From assembly GCF_000445445.1 (NCBI RefSeq), contig NZ_ASXP01000002.1, positions 496,001 to 560,000 on the forward strand: a stretch of DNA of 64,000 nt, in the 5' to 3' direction. The stretch comes from Sporomusa ovata DSM 2662 (GTDB lineage: Bacteria; Bacillota; Negativicutes; Sporomusales; Sporomusaceae). The translations under genes and the position numbers were made by a program. This document shows positions 24,114 through 33,680 of this stretch, in pieces (position 1 is the first letter of the stretch; every line of letters starts with the position of its first letter). Under the pieces are notes generated by a model, which worked only from the letters and a program-made list of their open reading frames with translations, was not told where the DNA came from and did no database searches.

Positions 24114-25112
24114 CTAGAATTGAACGAATGCCGGGGTGTCTGCCGGTGCAAACAGCAGCGCTTTTAGTTCACTGTCAAGTTTCAATACAGTAATAGAGAA
24201 ACCGGCCATTTCCAACGAAGTCATATAATTGCCAACATACGTCTTAGCAATTACGATGTTTTTTTCAGCAAGCATGGCTGCTACCTTGCGATTAACTATA
24301 TATAGTTCCATGAGTGGCGTGCCGCCTAAGCCATTGACCATTACAGCCACTTCATCGCCAGCTTTTAGCTCACTATCACCCAAAATCTTATTAAGTAAAT
24401 GCTCGGCAATCTCATCAGCTGTTCGGATGGACTCCCGGTGGGTACCTGGTTCACCATGAATACCCATACCGATTTCAACTTCATTATCAGACAGTGTAAA
24501 ACTAGTTTTACCTGCCGCTGGTACTGTACATGGCGATAATGCCATTCCCATGGAATGCACATTGGCAATAACCTTTTCTGCTGTTTTTTGTACCTCGGCT
24601 AAATTCGCGCCCTGCTCAGCTTTAGCACCAGCAATTTTATGTACAAATACAGTACCGGCAATGCCACGCCGTCCAGTAGTCCAAGTACTATTTTCTACTG
24701 CCACATCATCATTAACAATCGCTTTGGCCACTTTGACGCCATCTACTGCTGCCATTTCGGCGGCCATTTCAAAATTCATAATGTCACCAGTGTAATTTTT
24801 GATGACAAGCAATACTCCTTTCCCGCCATCAACGGCTTTAACAGCCTCATATATCTGATCAGGTGTTGGCGAGGTAAATACGGCTCCAGCTACCGCACCA
24901 TCCAACATCCCGCGCCCTACATAGCCGCCGTGAGATGGCTCATGTCCACTGCCGCCGCCTGAAACTAATCCCACTTTGCCTTGTACTGGTGAATTGGTGC
25001 GCACCAGTACATCAAACCCTGCTACTCGTTTTACATACTGAGGATGAGCCAAAACCAGCCCTTGCAACATTTCCTCTACTACTTGCTCGGCATTGTTAAT
25101 AACCTTTTTCAT
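24114..25112 (-). CDS. dhaK: DhaK, dihydroxyacetone-binding subunit
   Basis: A 332-residue subunit. GGGSGHEPSHGGYVG (about residues 52-66) and the substrate-binding His219 in GIHGEPGTHRE are in place; that His forms a hemiaminal with dihydroxyacetone. It is first in the operon, 18 bases before dhaL. A palindrome CCGACC-TGCT-GGTCGG about 70 bases upstream may be the binding site of a regulator, which is not encoded nearby. Confidence 0.95.
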   Translation of the reverse strand: MKKVINNAEQVVEEMLQGLVLAHPQYVKRVAGFDVLVRTNSPVQGKVGLVSGGGSGHEPSHGGYVGRGMLDGAVAGAVFTSPTPDQIYEAVKAVDGGKGVLLVIKNYTGDIMNFEMAAEMAAVDGVKVAKAIVNDDVAVENSTWTTGRRGIAGTVFVHKIAGAKAEQGANLAEVQKTAEKVIANVHSMGMALSPCTVPAAGKTSFTLSDNEVEIGMGIHGEPGTHRESIRTADEIAEHLLNKILGDSELKAGDEVAVMVNGLGGTPLMELYIVNRKVAAMLAEKNIVIAKTYVGNYMTSLEMAGFSITVLKLDSELKALLFAPADTPAFVQF

Positions 25113-25180
25113 TAATCAAAAGCCTCCCCGCAAATTTTACTATCCCGCGTACGGTCTATCTTAATAATATCTAGCACCAA

Positions 25181-25196
25181 CCGACCTGCTGGTCGG
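25181..25196. promoter_or_regulatory. palindrome upstream of dhaK
   Basis: CCGACC (25181-25186) and GGTCGG (25191-25196) separated by TGCT, about 70 bases before the dhaK start. Position and form suit a TetR-like repressor, as DhaS regulators elsewhere, but no such gene is in the window. Confidence 0.4.
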
Positions 25197-25283
25197 CCAA
25201 AGTACAGCTTAACTACTAAAATTATTGTACTGCAATGCGGCGTTGTAAAGCAAACCATAAAAGATAATCTTACGAATATAGAC

Positions 25284-25316
25284 AGGCAGACACTTTTGAT
25301 GAAAAAGTGCCTGCCT
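25284..25316 (-). terminator. hairpin after the sigma factor gene
   Basis: AGGCAGACACTTTT (25284-25297) pairs with AAAAGTGCCTGCCT (25303-25316) with one mismatch. It lies between the sigma gene and dhaK, without a long T-run. Confidence 0.5.
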
Positions 25317-25378
25317 ATTTGCTGCTAATTTAAACTTTGTCCCAGATACAGCATTACCAACCTAAGCAAGATTTGTCG

Positions 25379-26005
25379 CTACCCGAGCTTACTAAGCTGC
25401 CCGGTTTTCTTGCTATAGCTGCCCCTGTCCTTCAACTTCAATGACATTTTGCTGCGAACTCTTTGGATCGCATTATCGATAACCTTTTCCTGTACGTTCA
25501 GCTTTTTAGCGATTTCGCGTTGCTTATAACCTGCAATATATAGATCAATGACCTGCTTTTCCATGCAGGACAAACTGTGTTCCAGTTCATCCTCAATTCG
25601 TTCTACCATTTCTTCTTCGACAATAAGAACAGCTGGGTCTGTTTGCTTGGTATCAATAAATACCGCCTCCAGGCTTATACCGGGTGAATCTGGCACCCCA
25701 TGCAATGATACAGCCTCGTTGAGAAAACAATGCTTTTTGCGATTATACATGGTTACAGCCGATTTAATTGTATTTTTAATATTAAGTTCTGCTATCATCC
25801 GAAACGATTTTCCCCGTTGCTCATCAAAATGGCGCACAGCTTTATATAAGCCAATTAAGCCCCATTGATACATATCATGATAATCCCCGCCAGGCAAGTA
25901 ATAGGTTTTGAGATATCGCAAGATCACCTTATTATATTGTCTTGCAATTTTTTCAAACTCTTCATTGTTAACACAGCCATCACTATCAAAACATGACTCA
26001 AGCAC
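25379..26005 (-). CDS. sigma-70 family RNA polymerase sigma factor (SigH-like)
   Basis: A 208-residue sigma factor. Region 2 contains YHDMYQWGLIGLYKAVRHFDEQRG and FRMIAELNIKNTIKSAV; region 4 contains LSCMEKQVIDLYIAGYKQREIAKKLNVQEKVIDNAIQRVR as a helix-turn-helix. The closest named group by feel is SigH, the post-exponential sigma, but the assignment is not firm. The start is a GTG after AAGGAG. A likely c-di-GMP-I riboswitch and a hairpin lie 85-200 bases upstream on the same strand, so its expression may follow c-di-GMP. Confidence 0.82.
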   Translation of the reverse strand: MLESCFDSDGCVNNEEFEKIARQYNKVILRYLKTYYLPGGDYHDMYQWGLIGLYKAVRHFDEQRGKSFRMIAELNIKNTIKSAVTMYNRKKHCFLNEAVSLHGVPDSPGISLEAVFIDTKQTDPAVLIVEEEMVERIEDELEHSLSCMEKQVIDLYIAGYKQREIAKKLNVQEKVIDNAIQRVRSKMSLKLKDRGSYSKKTGQLSKLG

Positions 26006-26091
26006 TCCAGCAACTCCTTGTTATCATTTTTATTTTATCATACACTTGCTCGTAATACGGTCTTAATTATGCTTAAAATGGACAACAAAGA

Positions 26092-26111
26092 AGACAGACT
26101 AACGCCTGTCT
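26092..26111 (-). terminator. possible expression-platform hairpin
   Basis: AGACAG pairs with CTGTCT, followed on the minus strand by TCTTTGTTG. It is a weak terminator between the aptamer and the sigma gene. Confidence 0.4.
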
Positions 26112-26135
26112 CTAAATCAACCATACGCTAGTTGA

Positions 26136-26207
26136 CGGCTTGGCAATCATAGACTCTTCGTCCTTAGACCCATAGCTTTGTGTCTTTGCCTTTCGACAAA
26201 TTTACCG
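26136..26207 (-). promoter_or_regulatory. c-di-GMP-I (GEMM-I) riboswitch aptamer
   Basis: On the minus strand, CGGTAAA is followed by the hairpin TTTGTC-GAAA-GGCAAA with a GNRA tetraloop, then GACACAAAGCTATGGGTCTAA, the second stem, and ATGATTGCCAAGCCG, which closes P1 with CGG. This is the order of the GEMM-I consensus (GGxAAA - GNRA hairpin - GACGCAAAGC - GGxCUAA - GCCxxGCxxCC). Two positions differ from the usual form (GACACAAAG for GACGCAAAG, GGTAAA for GGCAAA). A -10-like TATAAT stands about 25 bases upstream (26226-26231). The rest of 26232-26412 is AT-rich and empty. Confidence 0.72.
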
Positions 26208-26412
26208 AATATTTATCTTTATTTCATTATAAAACAATCTCTTTATCATTTACTGTCGAATTTATGTTCATATATATATTTTTTTTGTTATTTTATTGTT
26301 AATTCTTTAAATTCTACTATCTTATATCAGGTTACTACTCTCCGCGACCGCAGAATCATACATATTTCGCCACAACTCTCCATTTTAAGACAACCGCATA
26401 ACATGGTATCTA

Positions 26413-27747
26413 CTACCCAGGCAATCTGGAGAAATCACTAAACTTTGTAAATTGCTTGTGAAAGAACAGCTGGACACTGTCGACAGGGCCATTCCGGTGC
26501 TTGGCAATAATAACATCGGTAATGTTCTTGTTCTCCGTTTCCGGTTCATAGTAATCTTCACGGTAGAGAAAGGCGACAATGTCAGCATCCTGCTCAAGTG
26601 AACCCGATTCCCGCAAATCACTGAGCATCGGTTTTTTTACCTGTCTGGATTCTACGCCCCGGCTAAGCTGAGATAAGGCAACAACCGGCACCTTGAGCTC
26701 TCGGGCTAAGGCCTTTAGCGATCGGGATATCTCCGAAATTTCCTGTTGCCGGTTTTCGCTGCGTGAACTGCCGGTACCACCTTGCATAAGCTGCAGATAA
26801 TCAATGATTATAAGCTTTAGATCATGTTCAATTTTGAGTCTGCGGGCTTTGGAGCGCATCTCCATAATAGTAATGCCAGCAGTATCATCAATAAAGATTG
26901 GGGCGGCAGCCAAACGGTCAGCAGCCCGCACCAATTTATCCCAGTCATTATTTTCAAGTTCTCCAATTCGGAGGCGCTGGGCATCGATGGGCGCCTCCGA
27001 ACAAAGCATCCGCTGTACCAGCTGCTCTTTGGACATTTCCAGACTAAAAAAGGCTACCGCTTGTTTTTCCTTTATAGCAATATTCTGAGCAATATTAAGA
27101 ACAAAGGCCGTTTTACCCATACTGGGTCGGGCAGCAATCAGGATAAGGTCTGAAGGCTGCAAGCCTGATGTCAGCTTGTCCAGGTCTTTAAAGCCTGTTG
27201 CCAAGCCAGTAATACCACCTTTAGAGGAATACAGCTCAGAAACCCTGTCAAATACATCGAAAATAATATTTTTTATTGACGCGAATTCCTGACCAACCTT
27301 GCGCTGGGATACCTCCAGAATCATCTTTTCCGCCTTATCCATAATGACGGCCACTTCTTCATTAGCCTCGTAACCCATACCCGCTACATAAGTGGCAGTA
27401 GTAATAAGCTGCCTCAACAGTGCTTTTTCTTCAACAATCCGGGCATGATAAATGACATTTGCCGCGGTCGGCACACTGTTAGCTAGGGCGGATACATAAG
27501 AAATGCCACCGGCAGCCTCCAGCTTTTCATCCCGGCGCAATATCTCAACAACGGTTACCAAATCCACGGCGTCATTTTTATTAAACAACTCCATCATGGA
27601 ATTATAAATCAGGCGATGCGCCTCGCGGTAAAAATCCTCTGATCTTATGATTTCGGATACCTTCGAAATCGCTTCGCGTTCAATCATCATAGCGCCCAGT
27701 ACCGACTGCTCAGCTTCAACATTTTGGGGGGGAACGCGGTCAATCAT
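26413..27747 (-). CDS. dnaB: replicative DNA helicase DnaB
   Basis: A 444-residue hexameric replication-fork helicase (DnaC in Bacillus naming). The N-terminal domain has PQNVEAEQSVLGAMM; the RecA-like domain has Walker A ARPSMGKTAF, H1a/H2 FFSLEMSKEQL, Walker B LIIIDYLQLM and the arginine-finger region SDLRESGSLEQDAD. No intein is present. It is the last gene of the conserved yybS-gdpP-rplI-lonB-dnaB group, 100 bases after lonB. Confidence 0.97.
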   Translation of the reverse strand: MIDRVPPQNVEAEQSVLGAMMIEREAISKVSEIIRSEDFYREAHRLIYNSMMELFNKNDAVDLVTVVEILRRDEKLEAAGGISYVSALANSVPTAANVIYHARIVEEKALLRQLITTATYVAGMGYEANEEVAVIMDKAEKMILEVSQRKVGQEFASIKNIIFDVFDRVSELYSSKGGITGLATGFKDLDKLTSGLQPSDLILIAARPSMGKTAFVLNIAQNIAIKEKQAVAFFSLEMSKEQLVQRMLCSEAPIDAQRLRIGELENNDWDKLVRAADRLAAAPIFIDDTAGITIMEMRSKARRLKIEHDLKLIIIDYLQLMQGGTGSSRSENRQQEISEISRSLKALARELKVPVVALSQLSRGVESRQVKKPMLSDLRESGSLEQDADIVAFLYREDYYEPETENKNITDVIIAKHRNGPVDSVQLFFHKQFTKFSDFSRLPG

Positions 27748-27846
27748 GTAATTTTCTCCTCACTTAATTAAAAAAGCCACGCTTATCCAGGCATAGTACT
27801 ACATTGCTTACCTGTTTCAGCGCGACTTTTCCGATATAATAACGTT

Positions 27847-29787
27847 CTAGGCGCTAGCAACTTCAATTTCATCAAACAAAATTGCCATGGCCTCTTCGAC
27901 TGTGACAACAGGCCGAATAATAAGCCCTAAATGATTTTCCGGAATATCTGCCTTGTTTTCTTGCGGAATAATCATCGTCACAATACCGGCTTGTTTGGCA
28001 CCATAGGCCTTTTCAAATACACCACCAACCGCCTTGACCCGGCCTTGAATAGAGATTTCTCCCGTAATGGCTACGTCCTGGCGGATAGGTTTACCGGTAA
28101 TGGCGGAAATAATGGCCGAAACTATCGCTGTACCAGCTGACGGACCATCAATGCGACCGCCGCCAATGATATTGACATGCAAGTCATAGCTAGCCAGGTC
28201 CTGGCCAGTAAGTTTCCTAACAACCGCAGCCGCGTTAAATACCGAGTCTTTAGCCATACTCCCGGCCGTATCGTTAAACCGGATACTACCTTTGCCTTTT
28301 TCTGCAGGAAATGCTACAGCCTCAATTTCCAACACAGAGCCAAGATAACCACTGACCCCAAGACCAAATACCTTACCTACTTCCAATGTAGCTGCTGCCT
28401 TGCGGTTTACATAGGGTGACAGGCGGCTAACCTGTGCTACCCGGTAGACATCCTCTTTGGTAATACTAACAAGCTGTTGGTCTTGTCCTACCCGCATCAA
28501 CGCCATACTATAGGCATCAGATAGAATATTGACAGCTTTCCGGCCTTCAATCGTATAGTCACTGATAATTTGCGGCACTTCCGGCTCAATAACCACAGCA
28601 AGCTTGACTGCTGCGTTGTACACAATTTCCTGAATATGCTTGGGAGTTAAGGGCTCAAAGTAGATTTCGGCACAACGTGAACGCACGGCTGGCGTAATAT
28701 CACCGGCATCTCGGGTGGTAGCGCCAATAAGGATAAAGTCTGCAGGCGCACCTTCTTCAAACAGTTTTTTAATATATTTAGGAATACTGCTATCTGATGG
28801 ATCATAGTAAGCCGAATCAAAAAATACCCGTTTATCTTCAAGCACTTTTAGCAGCTTGTTCTGCAGCATAGGATCCATTTCACCAATTTCATCAATAAAC
28901 AAGATACCGCCATGGGCATCGGTAACCAGGCCTGGCTTCGGTTCAGGCACCCCACTGTCTGCCAAATCACGACGAGCCCCCTGGTAGATAGGATCATGAA
29001 CTGAGCCTAACAATGGATTCGTAACATCACGGGGGTCCCAGCGCAAGGTCGTGCCATCAACCTCCACGAAAGGTGCCTCTTGGGCAAAAGGTGTACCTTT
29101 TGTCTTTTTGGCCTCTTCTAATACCAGTCGGGCTGCCGTAGTTTTACCAACTCCGGGTGGCCCATAAAGAATAAGATGCTGAGGATAGGGAGAAGCCAGT
29201 TTGGCTCTTAGAGCCTCTACCGCCCGCTCCTGGCCAATAATTTCATCAAGAGTGGCCGGACGCAAAAGTTCCATAGCCGAACAGGTTAATTTGCGGGTCT
29301 CAAGCTTTTCCAATTGCGCGTATTTTTTGAGTGTCTGGGGATTTTCCACATTAGCAGGACTTTCTTCCTTAATAACCTGGGTGCGGATTTCCTGTACATA
29401 TTCTTGATGGCGCTCTTCCATTTTTTCTGCAATTTTCTTTTCAATACGGTCTTCGACCGTACGACGGGCACAAAGGTCTGCCAACTCGTCTTCAATTTCA
29501 CTTAGTATCTCGGGAATATTCTGCAAGGCCGGCAGCTGGTCAAGGGTAGGATCCTCAAATACCAGCTTTTGTAGCGCCAACACCCGCTCATCAAGGCGGA
29601 CAGAACGCATAAGGTCCAACGCGCCCAGCTTTCCGGCTTTAAGCACGACTTTTTCTGCACCTAGAACACCGGTGTACAAACCGTACAGTGCGGCTACCTG
29701 GCGTTTAAGTTGATCTTCCTGATTGCTGCTGCTGGCAGCGCGGTCAGCTTTACCGCTGCGTACTAGTTTGTTAAAAAAATCTTTCAT
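27847..29787 (-). CDS. lonB: ATP-dependent protease LonB
   Basis: A 646-residue protein with an AAA+ domain (Walker A GPPGVGKTT, Walker B GGILFIDEIGEMD) and a C-terminal S16 protease domain with the catalytic Ser in GRIDGPSAGTA and a Lys about 43 residues on (KAVGGVFEKAYGAK). The N-terminal 180 residues are helical and charged, as in the sporulation-linked LonB group, and shorter than the Lon N-domain. In Bacillus lonB is made in the forespore. It lies between rplI and dnaB, a place seen in several Negativicutes and Clostridia. Confidence 0.92.
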   Translation of the reverse strand: MKDFFNKLVRSGKADRAASSSNQEDQLKRQVAALYGLYTGVLGAEKVVLKAGKLGALDLMRSVRLDERVLALQKLVFEDPTLDQLPALQNIPEILSEIEDELADLCARRTVEDRIEKKIAEKMEERHQEYVQEIRTQVIKEESPANVENPQTLKKYAQLEKLETRKLTCSAMELLRPATLDEIIGQERAVEALRAKLASPYPQHLILYGPPGVGKTTAARLVLEEAKKTKGTPFAQEAPFVEVDGTTLRWDPRDVTNPLLGSVHDPIYQGARRDLADSGVPEPKPGLVTDAHGGILFIDEIGEMDPMLQNKLLKVLEDKRVFFDSAYYDPSDSSIPKYIKKLFEEGAPADFILIGATTRDAGDITPAVRSRCAEIYFEPLTPKHIQEIVYNAAVKLAVVIEPEVPQIISDYTIEGRKAVNILSDAYSMALMRVGQDQQLVSITKEDVYRVAQVSRLSPYVNRKAAATLEVGKVFGLGVSGYLGSVLEIEAVAFPAEKGKGSIRFNDTAGSMAKDSVFNAAAVVRKLTGQDLASYDLHVNIIGGGRIDGPSAGTAIVSAIISAITGKPIRQDVAITGEISIQGRVKAVGGVFEKAYGAKQAGIVTMIIPQENKADIPENHLGLIIRPVVTVEEAMAILFDEIEVASA

Positions 29788-29810
29788 GGTAGTACCTTTC
29801 TAATTGTAAC

Positions 29811-30257
29811 TTACTCTGCTTTAAGGGTCACTTGAATCTGAGTACTAACTTCCGGATGCAGTTTAATGGGTACAGTAAAGGTTCCTAACGACTTGAGTGC
29901 ATCTTTAAGCTCAATTTTGCGTTTGTCAAGCTCAAGCTTATGCTCCTTAACCAAAGCCTCAGCAATATCCTTTGCCGTAACTGAGCCGAATAATCGACCG
30001 CCTTCTCCCATCTTTACAGGAATACTGACAGTAATTTTAGTCATCTGCGCTGCCAGTAGCTTAGCCTCATCAAGTGCACGCTCTTTTTTGCGCTCCTCAG
30101 CAACCTTTTGCAAATTGGCATTATTCACGTTATTGGCAGTAGCCATAACGGCCAGTTTTTGCGGTAAAAGATAATTGCGGGCATAGCCTTCTGATACTTC
30201 AATTATATCACCTTTTTTACCGAGTTTTTTCACTTCTTGCTGCAGTATTACTTTCAT
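29811..30257 (-). CDS. rplI: ribosomal protein bL9
   Basis: A 148-residue large-subunit protein. MKVILQQEVKKLGKKGDIIE and the signature EGYARNYLLPQKLA are in the rRNA-binding N-terminal domain; a long connecting helix and the C-terminal domain follow. The ATG at 30257 is used because the family starts at MKVIL; an in-frame ATG at 30266 is less likely. It overlaps the end of gdpP by 41 bases. Confidence 0.96.
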   Translation of the reverse strand: MKVILQQEVKKLGKKGDIIEVSEGYARNYLLPQKLAVMATANNVNNANLQKVAEERKKERALDEAKLLAAQMTKITVSIPVKMGEGGRLFGSVTAKDIAEALVKEHKLELDKRKIELKDALKSLGTFTVPIKLHPEVSTQIQVTLKAE

Positions 30258-32223
30258 GTGTTGCACTCTCCTTTATATAACTATCAACAATCTCTATAAG
30301 CTTGGCTTTAGCTGTTTTAGCATCCATATTTTTTATTTTAGCACCAGCTACCGATTGATGGCCACCGCCACCTAACTGTTCCATAATGACTTGGACATTA
30401 AGATCGCCGGCAGACCTAGCACTGATACCAATACCATCTTCTATGTTAAACAAAACAAAGCTTACACGTACTCCCTCAATATTGAGCAGCATATCTGCTG
30501 TCTGAGCGGCAGTTACCTGAGCATTTCTTATATCAACCGGGCAGACAGCAATCACTACCCCGTCATGTGGCATTTCAGTATTTTCAATAATAGTGGCCTG
30601 GCTCTTTATAGTCTCAAAATCAACTCGGAATAAATGCCGAACCAGCGTGGGATCAGCCCCGGATCGCCGCAGGTAGGAAGCAGCTTCAAAGGTTCGAACT
30701 CCGGTCTGAACAGCAAAGTTTTTGGTGTCTACGACCAGACCGGCATACAGTGCCGATGCCTCCAGTCGGTTTAATTCGATTTTGTCATCAAAATAACCTA
30801 ACAGCTCTGTAACCAGCTCACTTGTCGAAGAAGCCGACGGTTCCAGGTAAACCAGCAGGGTATTGGCAATAATCGTCTCAGCCCGACGGTGATGATCAAT
30901 AATAACCGTTCGTTCAGCTCTGGCTAAGACATCCGGCGCAGCCGCCAGCTCAGGGCGATGGGTATCAACAACAAACACCAGTGCTCTAGGATTAACTAAA
31001 AGCCCTGCCTGCATCGGCGATATGAATAGATCCCGATATTCCTCATAATCAAGCAGTAACTCCGACAATTTATCAATAGCCATCCCTGGCTGACTAACAA
31101 CAATTTTCACTTGTTTACCCATATGGCGAACCATTTTGGCCACACCTAGGGCTGCCCCCAGGCTGTCAAAGTCCTCACCCGTATGGCCCATAACCACAAT
31201 ACTATCCGCTTGGTCAATAAGTTCCCTAATGGCCTGCGCTACAATTCTGGCTTTAACTCTGGTATTTTTTTCAACCGCCTTGGCTTTCCCCCCAAAGAAC
31301 TGGACTTTCCCGCTAATATTGACGGCTGCCTGATCCCCGCCGCGGCTTAAGGCCAAATCTAGCCCGGCCTGCGCCCGCTGGCCAAGTTCTGCCATTGAGT
31401 TTTCCCCAGTTGCTGCACCAATACTTAAGGTCACAGGGATTTTGTTGCCTGCCTGTATGCCGCGAATTCTGTCTAAAATCTCAAACTTATCACCAGTCAT
31501 TAGGCGATCAAGTGCATAGCGGGTTACAACAGCGATATACGTATCTTCCGTATACTTTTTCAGATGACCATCCATCTCTGTCATCCACTCTGCCAGCATC
31601 CGGTTAACCTCGCCTAAGATAGCCGTACGCTGACTTTCTGTCAGTCCAGTTAATGCATCACTATAATTATCAATCTGAATATAGGCTAAGACTGTCTGAA
31701 TGCGGTTACCTGCTTCCCTGTCAGCCTCAAATTCGGTAACATCTGACACATAGAGCACCGTAAGAGCTGTTGGCTCAGCCACGCGGTAAATAATCTCATA
31801 ATGACACGTGCCTACTGAAAACTTAATCTGTCCATCTTTACCTGCAATTTTATCAAGCGGCAGTGTTGGCCAGATTTTTAGTAATGATTGACCGAGTTCT
31901 ACCGGTTCTGTCACCCATTCTGTCAGCAATTTATTACGCCAGTGAATACTTCCCTGATCATCAATAATTACAATGGCTAGCGGCAACTTATTAAAAACCT
32001 GGGCGGCGGCGGTATCCACACAACGTCCCATAGTTTCCAAGTAATTCTTTACTTCCCGTTGCCTGGCCGAATAGCGTTCCCGTCCATATAGATAAAGTAT
32101 ATATAATAGAACCGCGCCCAGTGCGGCCGCGTAGGGATTATAATAGCTGATAATCAGCACAAAGACTGTAGTTACGGCCAGGTAGATACGAGTATCAAAC
32201 CAAAATGAGGGTCCCTGCGGCAT
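30217..32223 (-). CDS. gdpP: cyclic-di-AMP phosphodiesterase GdpP
   Basis: A 668-residue membrane protein. Two transmembrane helices at residues about 10-50, a degenerate PAS domain, a degenerate GGDEF domain (no GGDEF motif; MLAEWMTEMDGHLKKYTED) and the DHH/DHHA1 hydrolase: GHTGEDFDSLGAALG, FVVDTHRPE, VIIDHHRRAE and GGGGHQSVAGA. It hydrolyses c-di-AMP to pApA and controls osmolyte and wall physiology. It lies in the same order as in Bacillus (yybS-yybT-rplI). Confidence 0.95.
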   Translation of the reverse strand: MPQGPSFWFDTRIYLAVTTVFVLIISYYNPYAAALGAVLLYILYLYGRERYSARQREVKNYLETMGRCVDTAAAQVFNKLPLAIVIIDDQGSIHWRNKLLTEWVTEPVELGQSLLKIWPTLPLDKIAGKDGQIKFSVGTCHYEIIYRVAEPTALTVLYVSDVTEFEADREAGNRIQTVLAYIQIDNYSDALTGLTESQRTAILGEVNRMLAEWMTEMDGHLKKYTEDTYIAVVTRYALDRLMTGDKFEILDRIRGIQAGNKIPVTLSIGAATGENSMAELGQRAQAGLDLALSRGGDQAAVNISGKVQFFGGKAKAVEKNTRVKARIVAQAIRELIDQADSIVVMGHTGEDFDSLGAALGVAKMVRHMGKQVKIVVSQPGMAIDKLSELLLDYEEYRDLFISPMQAGLLVNPRALVFVVDTHRPELAAAPDVLARAERTVIIDHHRRAETIIANTLLVYLEPSASSTSELVTELLGYFDDKIELNRLEASALYAGLVVDTKNFAVQTGVRTFEAASYLRRSGADPTLVRHLFRVDFETIKSQATIIENTEMPHDGVVIAVCPVDIRNAQVTAAQTADMLLNIEGVRVSFVLFNIEDGIGISARSAGDLNVQVIMEQLGGGGHQSVAGAKIKNMDAKTAKAKLIEIVDSYIKESATHESNTAARSEKTR

Positions 32224-32238
32224 TGTTTTTTCCTCCTG

Positions 32239-33198
32239 TCACTCCATTTTTGGAGTACGCAGTTGACGATAGTCGAAAATAAGGTCAAAGGCACCACCAA
32301 TAATCAGCGCCTGCATGAATATAGGATTAGACAGTATCAAGAATAGTATAATACCGCGGACAATTCTTGACAAATTGTATTTATCGGTAAGAAAGTAAAC
32401 CAGCGCCATCCCTTGAATAAACAATAGCACGATGGCAGCTACTTGGAGGTTCATTCCCGAGTTGTACAAAATCTCAATCCCCCGGGATTCACCCCAGTAG
32501 ATGGCTACAAAAGACACCGCCAATACATGTACTGTGATACGCGGCATTGTCCAGTGGCGAAACGGTGGGAATGACTCAAATTTATACCCTAATCTTCTAA
32601 GTACGACTTTAGCTATCTGAAAGTTTATAAAAGTAATAGCTATCGCCCCAAATGCGATACTGGCAGGAAAAACAATTTTCATTACATCAATCATGGAGCG
32701 CATCATTACTTCCATTTGAGCCAAATCCTCATGCTTCATCCCCATATTTCGATAAAACTCAAGCCCTTGCTCAAGCCCCGTAGACATTGTTGCGATCTGC
32801 AGGGTAAAAGGATTAAATCCCAATACTGTGAGAGTAAGCACAATCCGTGCCACCATGGATATCATTGAGGCAATAGAACCAAGTATTAATGTCTTTGTTG
32901 AAGAAAATTTTTGTCTCATCGCATAACCAAGTACAATCCCGATTAAGCCAAATCCGACGACCACCGTTATGATTGCACTTGGGGGCATAAAAAGGGCAAT
33001 AAGAATGCCTGATGCAACCACAGCCATAATACTCCATTTACATCCATGCCTTACACCCAAAAGCACAATCGGCACAGGCCAAATTAATGTGACCAGGTCA
33101 CCAAGCACAGGCACATATGTGCTGATAAACGCAAATAGTATGGCAATCGCAGTAAGTACACCGCCTTCAACAACTGGTCTAACCGGACTTTTTTGCAT
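32239..33198 (-). CDS. yybS: YybS-family membrane protein (DUF2232)
   Basis: A 319-residue membrane protein with about eight hydrophobic helices, starting with GGVLTAIAILFAFISTYVPV. DUF2232/YybS proteins sit upstream of gdpP in many Firmicutes; the fold resembles energy-coupling S components, but no substrate is known. It begins four bases after the MazG-like gene and ends 15 bases before gdpP. Confidence 0.85.
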   Translation of the reverse strand: MQKSPVRPVVEGGVLTAIAILFAFISTYVPVLGDLVTLIWPVPIVLLGVRHGCKWSIMAVVASGILIALFMPPSAIITVVVGFGLIGIVLGYAMRQKFSSTKTLILGSIASMISMVARIVLTLTVLGFNPFTLQIATMSTGLEQGLEFYRNMGMKHEDLAQMEVMMRSMIDVMKIVFPASIAFGAIAITFINFQIAKVVLRRLGYKFESFPPFRHWTMPRITVHVLAVSFVAIYWGESRGIEILYNSGMNLQVAAIVLLFIQGMALVYFLTDKYNLSRIVRGIILFLILSNPIFMQALIIGGAFDLIFDYRQLRTPKME

Positions 33199-33201
33199 AG
33201 T

Positions 33202-33510
33202 TCACCTCTTCTGGCGAAGATAGCGGCGATATTCGCTCATATCTCCAAACCAACGTTCTGCTTCTGTTTCCTGTTTTATATTGTGCCCAAGCCGAGTATT
33301 TACAATCTCCTCCATCTCGGGATACTCAATCCCCAGACGCCGCCCAAGAATAAAGGCCGAAATTATTAGTTGAGCCAGCGCATCCCCAATAGCTTCTCGC
33401 TTATTATGAGCCATAGCCTGATATAGTTTTCCCACTTCAGTCAACAGGTCTGCTTTGAGTCCCTCAATTAACCTTAGTTTGTGCAAGATATCCGATTCCT
33501 GGGAGAACAC
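33202..33510 (-). CDS. MazG-like family protein
   Basis: A 102-residue all-helical protein with a MazG-like arrangement: LLTEVGKLYQAMAHNKREAIGDALAQLIISAFILG, where Glu and Asp occupy metal-site positions. MazG relatives hydrolyse nucleoside triphosphates, but this short group is uncharacterised. The GTG at 33510 follows AAGGAGG. It probably leads the operon with yybS, gdpP, rplI and others. Confidence 0.75.
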   Translation of the reverse strand: MFSQESDILHKLRLIEGLKADLLTEVGKLYQAMAHNKREAIGDALAQLIISAFILGRRLGIEYPEMEEIVNTRLGHNIKQETEAERWFGDMSEYRRYLRQKR

Positions 33511-33658
33511 GCGACCGCCTCCTTATTCCATCCTACTATATTCTAAAAGCAAATGCATATTTCCTGCTTTAACTTTAGATAAAGTAAGACAAGCGTTTCA
33601 GGTGGGACTTTAACCTATTTAAGCAAATCTCATTTTACCCTGGTGAAAATAGTAGGAA

Positions 33659-33680
33659 GCCCCGGCTATAAAACCGGGGC
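33659..33680. other. GC-rich hairpin in the intergenic region
   Basis: GCCCCGG (33659-33665) pairs with CCGGGGC (33674-33680). It is in the 440-base gap between the rpsR terminator and the MazG-like gene, inside the likely leader of the MazG-yybS-gdpP operon. No T-run follows on either strand. The rest of the gap shows no gene I can support. Confidence 0.45.

Noticed and set aside
26178..26441. Plus-strand 87-codon ORF over the riboswitch region
   Set aside because: It is AT-rich, overlaps the c-di-GMP aptamer and the dnaB 3' end, and has no protein-like features.
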